The translations under genes were made by a program, and so were the position numbers. 22,951 bases of DNA. Source: JBDSYA01 sp039925865. Lineage in GTDB: Bacteria > Bacteroidota > Ignavibacteria > Tepidaquicellales > Tepidaquicellaceae. The stretch lies in NCBI GenBank assembly GCA_039925865.1, contig JBDSYA010000142.1, positions 1-22,951 of the forward strand, given 5' to 3'. Positions 1 through 6,066 of this stretch are shown here, piece after piece; the stretch's first letter is position 1, and each line of letters begins with the position of its first letter. Below the pieces are notes generated by a model. It made no database searches. It saw only the letters and a program-made list of their open reading frames with translations, and was not told where the DNA came from.

Positions 1-633
1 GTTTTGCGGCTGATTCAAAGGAACAAAACGGTAACTTAATTCAAATCCGAATCCGATCTTTGAAAAACTATTTATACCCAGCAAAAGCTCATAATTACTT
101 GTCCAAAAATTATTTTCATAAGTTTTAGCTCCGAGATTAACTAACCTTGTCTCATCGGAATAAATCTGATTTGTCATTTCTTCATTGATATAAATGGCTC
201 CTGCTCCCGCCCCAAAATAAACTTTACTTAAAGTTGAACTGAACTTCTCTGCAAAAGGGAAATATTTAAATCTGAAATTCAACGGTAACGCAAACAACCT
301 TGTCTGCTGAGGTTGATAAAATCTCCTGCCGCTATTATCCTGAAAATAAAATCCATCACTGCTGACAGAATTTGTAAAGAGATATGCAGGTGAAAACTCA
401 ACAGCATATCTATCATTAAATGAAACTCCGAAAAATCCATCAAGCTCTTTTAAAAAATCACCTTTTGATAACTGAAAGAAAGGATATGCATTACGTGCTT
501 GAGGGTCAGTCAGGAAAACAAATTTATATCCGATCCCCGTGTAAACAGACACATCAGTTGATCTCTTTTTGATCTGGGCAGATGCATTAATGCAAAATGC
601 CATTATAATAATTGCAAAAAATATTTTTTTCAT
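1..633 (-). CDS. Outer-membrane beta-barrel protein (3' end off window)
   Basis: The frame is open from ATG at 633 to base 1, giving 211 residues without a stop, so the C-terminus lies outside the window. Residues 1-20 form a clear signal peptide (MKK, hydrophobic stretch, ASAQ cleavage site). The rest has no long hydrophobic helix. It shows alternating aromatic and polar residues, glycine-rich turns (for example GAGAGAIYI) and strand-like segments such as the FELSYRF pattern, as expected of a small outer-membrane beta-barrel of the OmpW/porin-like kind common in Bacteroidota. The start is 13 bases after the hslU stop, so it is probably the last visible gene of the dprA-hslU operon. The exact family and any transported substrate cannot be told from sequence. 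It could be a T9SS-associated or PorT-like barrel, but I see no diagnostic motif. Confidence 0.8.
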   Translation of the reverse strand, partial: MKKIFFAIIIMAFCINASAQIKKRSTDVSVYTGIGYKFVFLTDPQARNAYPFFQLSKGDFLKELDGFFGVSFNDRYAVEFSPAYLFTNSVSSDGFYFQDNSGRRFYQPQQTRLFALPLNFRFKYFPFAEKFSSTLSKVYFGAGAGAIYINEEMTNQIYSDETRLVNLGAKTYENNFWTSNYELLLGINSFSKIGFGFELSYRFVPLNQPQN

Positions 634-646
634 AATGTAAAATTTT

Positions 647-2119
647 TTATAAAATGTATTTGCTGAGATCCCTGTTCTTAACAATTTTATCTAATTTCCT
701 GAATACAAAATCTTTGTTAATTTCTATTTTAGATTTTTTATTTTTATCCGGAACTTCAAATAGGATTTCTTCAAGCACTGTAGTTAATATAGTGTGAAGT
801 CTTCGGGCACCAATATTCTCAACCTGTTCATTCACCTCTGCAGCTATCTTTGCGATCTCCCTGATCGCATCATCTGTAAATTCAAGATCTATCTTTTCAG
901 ATTTCAACAAAGCCTTGTATTGCTTTATTAATGCGTTCTCCGGCTGTGTCAGGATTTTATAAAACTCCTCTTCTCCCAGGCTGTTAAGTTCAACCCTGAT
1001 CGGAAATCTTCCCTGAAGCTCAGGTATAAGATCGCTTGGTTTGGCAGTGTGAAAAGCTCCGGAGGCAATAAATAACATATGATCTGTCTTTACAGGACCG
1101 TATTTCGTTATAACCGTAGAGCCTTCAACTATAGGCAGAAGATCTCTTTGAACACCTTCTCTTGAAACATCGGGTCCCTGTGATTTTCCGTGAGTGACCG
1201 CAACTTTATCGATCTCGTCAAGAAACACAATTCCTAAATTCTGAACACGTTCTAACGCTACCTTTAAAACTGCGTCCATATCTATAAGCTTATTCGCTTC
1301 TTCTTGAGATAAAACTTTTCTTGCTTCTGAAATTGATAATTTTCTTTTTTTGGATTTCTTCGGCATCATATTCCCGAAAAGATCATTCAGATTAATTCCC
1401 ATTTCTTCCAGGCCAACAGGACCAAGTACTTGCAGCATAGGATAATTTTCACTCGACAGATCAAGCTCGATCATTCTGTTATCAAGTAATCCTTCCTTTA
1501 ATTGCGTACGAAGTTTTTCCCTTGTCCTTGAATTCATCTCTTCCTGAGCTTGCTTTTCTACTTCATTTTCTTTTTTCTTATCCTCGGATGCAGAATCATT
1601 TGAAGTTTTTTTTACTGAAGGTATTAATATATCAAGAATTCTTTCTTCCGTATTTTCAGCGGCCTTTATTTCTACTTCTTTAAATTTTTCGGTTTTTACA
1701 CTTGTGACAGAAAGGTCTGCAAGCTCCCGTATCATGGATTCTACATCTCTTCCTACATATCCTACTTCTGTAAATTTCGAAGCTTCGACCTTGATAAAAG
1801 GTGCGTTTGCAAGTTTAGATATCCTTCTGGCGATTTCTGTTTTTCCAACACCCGTCGGTCCGATCATGATAATATTATTCGGCATTATTTCATCCTTCAT
1901 GTTATCCGATACCTGCTGCCTTCTCCATCTGTTCCTCAGAGCAATCGCGACTGACTTCTTAGCATTTTGCTGGCCAATAATATATTTATCTAACTCCTCA
2001 ACTATTTGCGAAGGTGTAAGCTGTTCAATTTCTTCAACCTGTTTTTTTACAGTGATCTTTTTTGTCTTATGCTTACCATTAAGCTGTTTACTTTCTTTTT
2101 CCTCTTTAATCAAATCCAT
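647..2119 (-). CDS. hslU: HslU, ATPase subunit of the HslUV (ClpYQ) protease
   Basis: This is the AAA+ unfoldase that forms hexameric rings, recognises and unfolds cytoplasmic substrates and feeds them into the HslV peptidase. Visible motifs are Walker A GPTGVGKT at residues 87-94, the pore loop GYVG at 120-123, Walker B IVFLDEID at 297-304, the arginine-finger region GRFPIRVEL at 370-378 and sensor-2 GARR at 437-440. The C-terminus RDLSKYIL matches the conserved tail that inserts into HslV to activate it. At 490 aa it is somewhat longer than the usual roughly 440-460 aa. The excess is a lysine/glutamate-rich N-terminal extension (about residues 1-33) and a charged stretch inside the I-domain (about 170-200). 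It lies 14 bases downstream of hslV, as expected for co-expressed partners. The ATG at 2119 is the only reasonable start upstream of the conserved LTPSQIVEELD region. Confidence 0.97.
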   Translation of the reverse strand: MDLIKEEKESKQLNGKHKTKKITVKKQVEEIEQLTPSQIVEELDKYIIGQQNAKKSVAIALRNRWRRQQVSDNMKDEIMPNNIIMIGPTGVGKTEIARRISKLANAPFIKVEASKFTEVGYVGRDVESMIRELADLSVTSVKTEKFKEVEIKAAENTEERILDILIPSVKKTSNDSASEDKKKENEVEKQAQEEMNSRTREKLRTQLKEGLLDNRMIELDLSSENYPMLQVLGPVGLEEMGINLNDLFGNMMPKKSKKRKLSISEARKVLSQEEANKLIDMDAVLKVALERVQNLGIVFLDEIDKVAVTHGKSQGPDVSREGVQRDLLPIVEGSTVITKYGPVKTDHMLFIASGAFHTAKPSDLIPELQGRFPIRVELNSLGEEEFYKILTQPENALIKQYKALLKSEKIDLEFTDDAIREIAKIAAEVNEQVENIGARRLHTILTTVLEEILFEVPDKNKKSKIEINKDFVFRKLDKIVKNRDLSKYIL

Positions 2120-2133
2120 TTTATTTTTTAAAA

Positions 2134-2682
2134 TTAACTTTTTAATTCTTCAATTGAAATATTATGATTTGTATATATACATACTTCGGCTGCCTGGTTC
2201 AAAGATTCTTTTACAATTTCCCTGGCGTTTAATTTAGAATACTTTAAAAGCATTCTTGCAGCCACAAGTGCGTACGGACCTCCCGATCCAATAGCAACGA
2301 TCCCGTCATCAGGCTCAATGACATCACCTGTTCCTGAAATTACCAGGGCTTTATCTTTATCTACCACTGCTAGCAGCGCTTCGAGTCTTCTCAGATATTT
2401 ATCAGATCTCCATTCCTTAGCAAGCTCAACCGCGGCTCTGGATAAATTTCCTTTGTACTCTTCGAGTTTACTTTCAAATTTTTCAAATAAAGTAAATGCA
2501 TCAGATGTTGCTCCGGCAAATCCCACAAGCACCTGATCATTAAATATTTTCCGGACTTTCTTAGTGGTATGTTTCATTACTGTAGCGCCCATTGTTACCT
2601 GACCGTCGCTTCCTATTACCGGTTCACCGTTTTTTATCAAACCAATTACAGTTGTAGATCTGATCTTATTATTTGTGTTCAT
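2134..2682 (-). CDS. hslV: HslV, peptidase subunit of the HslUV protease
   Basis: This is an N-terminal-nucleophile threonine peptidase that assembles into a double hexamer and degrades proteins delivered by HslU. The family core begins at TTVIGL, so the catalytic threonine would be T10, exposed by removal of residues 1-9. Other conserved features are SDGQVTMG at 25-32, the active-site lysine within KKVRKI (K42, equivalent to K33 of the mature enzyme), GFAGATSDAFTLF at 54-66 and IGSGGPYA at 131-138 carrying the active-site serine S133. The C-terminus (YTNHNISIEEL) is typical. Total length is 182 aa, close to the family norm of about 175-185. The gene starts 6 bases after the rpoN stop and is followed by hslU. 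The leader has no Shine-Dalgarno motif, so translation may be coupled to rpoN. Confidence 0.97.
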   Translation of the reverse strand: MNTNNKIRSTTVIGLIKNGEPVIGSDGQVTMGATVMKHTTKKVRKIFNDQVLVGFAGATSDAFTLFEKFESKLEEYKGNLSRAAVELAKEWRSDKYLRRLEALLAVVDKDKALVISGTGDVIEPDDGIVAIGSGGPYALVAARMLLKYSKLNAREIVKESLNQAAEVCIYTNHNISIEELKS

Positions 2683-2688
2683 ATTAGA

Positions 2689-4209
2689 TTAATTAATTTT
2701 TATCTCACGTCTGAGTTTTGCTACCGGTAAGTGAATTGCTTCACGATATTTTGCCACCGTCCTTCGGGCTATTCTAAACCCTATGTTTTTCAGCTCTGCT
2801 GCCAGTTCTTCATCGGTTAAGGGTTTGCTCTTGTTTTCATTATCGATAAATTCCTTCAGTTTTATTTTAACTTCTGTATTTGAAACATCTTCACCATTGT
2901 TTGTCTGAAGTGGAGTTGTAAAAAAAGATCTCAATTCATAAATGCCAAAATCGGTTTGAACATATTTTCCCCTGACTGTCCTGCTTATTGTTGAAGGATC
3001 CATTTTAATAACTTCTGCAACATCTTTTTCATACATAGGTTTTAATCCCTCACCGTTTGAATCAAAAAAATCTTTTTGCTTATCTATTATCGAACCCATT
3101 ACTTTAAGCATGGTTTCCCTTCTTGAATTTATTGCGTCGAGAAACCATTTTGCCCTGTTAAAATTATTTACAATATATTCCTTTGTTTCTTTATCAAGAC
3201 TTGCTTTTTCATTTTTATACAAATCTCTGTATGTTTTGTTAAGCCTTATGGAAGGAGTGTATTTTTCATTCAGAAATATTTCATAAGTTTCATCAACTTT
3301 TTTTACTATCAGGTCAGGAATAATATAATTCCCTTTGGATGAAGTATCTATAAATCCAGGCTTAGGATTTAATTTGTGTATAAATTCGAAGATCTCATTA
3401 ACTTTATCGAGTTCGATTTTTAATGCTTTGCTGATGTTTTCATACCTTTTTAATCTTAGATCTTCAAGATGGTTTTCTACAACAGACTTTGCTAAACTTT
3501 TCAGATCTTTGCTTTTTTCAGATCTATCAATCTGAAGAAGCAAACACTCAATTAAATTCCGGGCTGCAATACCTGCAGGATCTAAGCTATTTTGAATAAA
3601 AGTTAAAGTTTCATTTAATTCCGGAATAGTAAAATCTTCGTTCTCAAAATCGGTGCCTAATTTCTTTACTTCAAGATCAGCAATTATATTTTCAAAATTG
3701 TCCGTAAAATATCCGTCAGCGTTCAACGCCCTTAATATTTCTTCACCGGCAAAAGTAAGTTTATTGTTTAGTTCACTTAAATGGATTTGCAGAAGAAGAC
3801 TCTCAAGAAGGCTTGTACTTGATTCACTTAGATTGTTATTATCATATTGAACAGTGTCATTTGATTCATATGTCTTATAATCTTCGGATTCATTTTCAAA
3901 ATATTCATCCCAATCATACTCTTCATCTATTTTGTTTTCAACTGTGATATCTTCTTCGGTATTTTCAGAGTCGGTTTCTTCGGAATTTTCTTCTTTATCA
4001 GCGATTACAGGTTCATCAATCTCAACTAATACTTCCTCTGACCCTTCTGTTTCATTTTCTAACTCTTCTTCCAGCATAGGATTTAGTTCGAGTTCCTTTT
4101 TAATAATATTTTCCAGTGCAAGTGTCGGTATAGCCAGAATATTCTGATTCAAAACCATTCCGGGAATAAGTTTGTGCGATAACTTTTGACTTTGTACTTG
4201 CTTTAACAT
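2689..4209 (-). CDS. rpoN: RNA polymerase sigma-54 factor
   Basis: This is the sigma-54 factor that directs core polymerase to -24/-12 promoters and needs an AAA+ enhancer-binding activator. Region I at about residues 5-50 has the glutamine/leucine-type activator-interacting pattern ending in ELELNPMLEEE. Region II (about 45-130) is a very acidic linker rich in Glu and Asp. The core-binding part follows (about 130-330), then a helix-turn-helix near 394-413 (DVAEVIKMDPSTISRTVRGK), and the RpoN box ARRTVAKYRE at 481-490, which reads the -24 element. Length 506 aa is normal. It begins 4 bases after the DUF3109 stop and ends 6 bases before hslV, so it sits mid-operon. No enhancer-binding protein is encoded in the window, and I could not assign -24/-12 promoters to neighbouring genes. 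Confidence 0.97.
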   Translation of the reverse strand: MLKQVQSQKLSHKLIPGMVLNQNILAIPTLALENIIKKELELNPMLEEELENETEGSEEVLVEIDEPVIADKEENSEETDSENTEEDITVENKIDEEYDWDEYFENESEDYKTYESNDTVQYDNNNLSESSTSLLESLLLQIHLSELNNKLTFAGEEILRALNADGYFTDNFENIIADLEVKKLGTDFENEDFTIPELNETLTFIQNSLDPAGIAARNLIECLLLQIDRSEKSKDLKSLAKSVVENHLEDLRLKRYENISKALKIELDKVNEIFEFIHKLNPKPGFIDTSSKGNYIIPDLIVKKVDETYEIFLNEKYTPSIRLNKTYRDLYKNEKASLDKETKEYIVNNFNRAKWFLDAINSRRETMLKVMGSIIDKQKDFFDSNGEGLKPMYEKDVAEVIKMDPSTISRTVRGKYVQTDFGIYELRSFFTTPLQTNNGEDVSNTEVKIKLKEFIDNENKSKPLTDEELAAELKNIGFRIARRTVAKYREAIHLPVAKLRREIKIN

Positions 4210-4213
4210 TTTA

Positions 4214-4762
4214 TCAGCTCTTTAAAAACTTTTGTTTTATTTCTTTATAAAATTTATCTCCGTATTCTCTTTCCAGTGACTCTTTTGCAAATTCAAAAAC
4301 TGTAACATCTTCACTTTCTCCCTTAATCAATGCGTCTTCACATTCAACAATTTCCTCATAACGAATTATATTTCTATTTCCACCCGAAATTCGGATTGGA
4401 AAGAGGTGGCATGAAACAGGTTTTTTAAAACTTGTCTCACCATTGTAATATGCTGTTTGAAATGAGCATTTGGTAATTCCATTCTCAACAAATGAAAACA
4501 CACAATTTGTATCATCGACGCTGTTTATTGAATAGTCATCCTTATAACCCAATAAAAAACCTTCTTTGTTAAGGAATGTTTTATGTTTCTCATTCAGGTA
4601 TTTTTCAGCAATTTTAATATTAGATTTAATAATTTGAACTTCTTCATTTAAAATCGGGGCTCCGCCTGCGCCTTTCAATGTGCAGCAAGCACCTTTGCAT
4701 TTATCAAGGTCGCATGAAAACTTCACGGAAAATATACGGTCATCAATTATATATTTTTGCAA
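4214..4762 (-). CDS. DUF3109-family cysteine-cluster protein
   Basis: This is a 182-aa cytoplasmic protein without signal peptide or membrane segment. It has eight cysteines (C17, C22, C26, C27, C87, C99, C118, C141), with the N-terminal pattern CDLxKCKGACC typical of DUF3109, which is widespread in Bacteroidota, and a later PVSCHLFPIR segment as in YkgJ-like metal-binding cysteine clusters. By family resemblance it probably binds zinc or an iron-sulphur cluster, but its biological role is not known. The start is a TTG at 4762, one base after the dprA stop. No in-frame ATG lies near the conserved N-terminus, so coupling to dprA translation is likely. It ends 4 bases before rpoN. The family call is from motif memory, not a search. 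Confidence 0.85.
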   Translation of the reverse strand: MQKYIIDDRIFSVKFSCDLDKCKGACCTLKGAGGAPILNEEVQIIKSNIKIAEKYLNEKHKTFLNKEGFLLGYKDDYSINSVDDTNCVFSFVENGITKCSFQTAYYNGETSFKKPVSCHLFPIRISGGNRNIIRYEEIVECEDALIKGESEDVTVFEFAKESLEREYGDKFYKEIKQKFLKS

Positions 4763-4763
4763 T

Positions 4764-5891
4764 TTAAATTCGGGTAAAATTTTTTCCGGGGATCTGTCTT
4801 ATCAATCCCTTAAACTCAAGTGACAAAAGGTTTACAAGACAGTCTGATATTGCTAATCCTGTGACCTCATTGATTGTATCAATATTAAGTGGTTCGTATT
4901 CTATAGCATCAAAAAGTGTCTTCTCTGTATTACTAAGATTAGCAATCTGAACAACTTCTCTTTCTATTAATTCCTTTTTTAAAATTGGTCTCAACTTGAT
5001 TTCTATCTCATTAATTATATCATCAGTACATGTTACTAATTTTGCATGCCCTTTTTTAATTAATTCGTTTGTCCCTTCAGACTGCCGGGAATTTATATAA
5101 CCCGGAACTGCAAAAACTTCTTTATCCTGATCGATAGCCAGCTCTGCTGTAAGAAGCGAACCGCCCTTCATCCCACTCTCAATTACAACAGTACCTAAGC
5201 TTATGCCGCTTATTATTCTGTTTCGCATTGGAAAATTTACTCGGTCGGGCTTTGTTCCCATTGGAAATTCAGAGATCACTGCTCCCTTTTCAATTAAAGC
5301 GGAATATATTTTTCCGTTTTCTTCAGGATAAATTACATCGACTCCACATCCAAAAACCGCATAATTCAGATTATTATTCTTCAGACATGTTTTATGTACG
5401 ATCGAATCGATCCCCCTTGCAAAGCCGCTCACTATGGGAATTCCCAATTCAGATAATTGCTCGGTAAATTTTTCGCATGTGTATTTCCCATATTCAGTTG
5501 GATTTCGGGTACCAACAATGCTCAAAGAATATTGATCTTTCCAATCGAGTTTACCTTTATAATACAAAATCACCGGAGCATCGAAAATTCTTCTTAAATT
5601 TTCGGGATAGTCGGCATCAAAAATTGTTAGAATGTTTATCTTTTTCTTATCTGCATCACTTAATATATTTTCAAACTCTTTTTCAAAAGCAGAGAAATTC
5701 TCTCTTGCAGTATAAATCTTGCCTGAAATATTATAATCAATTCCCTCAATTTTTCTAAAGTCATTTATCCCGGTTTTCAAAAATATCTTAAGATCGGGTA
5801 TTCGGTTTAATATATTTTTAATTTTTTTATTACCGAGATTCTTAACTTTGGTAAGAAAAAAAATATACTTTAATGTATCTGTCCCTTCCAC
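4764..5891 (-). CDS. dprA: DprA/Smf DNA-processing protein
   Basis: DprA binds incoming single-stranded DNA and loads RecA during natural transformation, and it also occurs in many non-competent bacteria. An N-terminal helix-hairpin-helix-like segment (about residues 10-60) is followed by the Rossmann-like domain with its signature motifs: VGTRNPT 126-132, SGFARGID 155-162, GCGVDVIYP 181-189, FPMRNRIISG 220-229, SGMKGGSL 239-246, AVPG 261-264 and SEGTNELI 271-278. A C-terminal winged-helix domain occupies about 318-375. The length of 375 aa is normal. The start is GTG at 5891: an in-frame stop lies two codons upstream (5895-5897) and no ATG is available near the N-terminus. It is the first gene of the dprA-DUF3109-rpoN-hslVU operon, with any promoter lying in 5892-5984. 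Confidence 0.95.
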   Translation of the reverse strand: MEGTDTLKYIFFLTKVKNLGNKKIKNILNRIPDLKIFLKTGINDFRKIEGIDYNISGKIYTARENFSAFEKEFENILSDADKKKINILTIFDADYPENLRRIFDAPVILYYKGKLDWKDQYSLSIVGTRNPTEYGKYTCEKFTEQLSELGIPIVSGFARGIDSIVHKTCLKNNNLNYAVFGCGVDVIYPEENGKIYSALIEKGAVISEFPMGTKPDRVNFPMRNRIISGISLGTVVIESGMKGGSLLTAELAIDQDKEVFAVPGYINSRQSEGTNELIKKGHAKLVTCTDDIINEIEIKLRPILKKELIEREVVQIANLSNTEKTLFDAIEYEPLNIDTINEVTGLAISDCLVNLLSLEFKGLIRQIPGKNFTRI

Positions 5892-5984
5892 ACCTTAATT
5901 TATTAAATTTACTTAAATAATTTTTCTTTTAACATTGCAAAAAAACTATCATTGTTTTATGAAATATTTTAAAAAAGGAATTTA

Positions 5985-6019
5985 AATTAAAAAAGCCCTT
6001 AATAAGAGCTTTTTTAATT
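5985..6019 (-). terminator. Rho-independent terminator of the 904-aa propeller gene
   Basis: The arms at 5985-5996 and 6008-6019 are perfectly complementary over 12 bases and include a six-base A/T run. The stem continues inward with one mismatch to a three-base loop (6001-6003). Read on the minus strand it ends in a run of six T. It lies 48 bases downstream of the 6067-8781 stop and upstream of dprA, so it separates the surface-protein array from the housekeeping operon. The A-tract on the other side could also let it act in the opposite direction. Confidence 0.85.
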
Positions 6020-6066
6020 ATTACAATATAATTTTATTTAATCTGCAGTATGCAGTAAATTTTTAT

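Noticed and set aside
1704..2237. 177-codon plus-strand open frame with hydrophobic segments
   Set aside because: It lies antisense to hslU and hslV, whose protein motifs are unmistakable; the hydrophobicity mirrors the opposite strand's codons.
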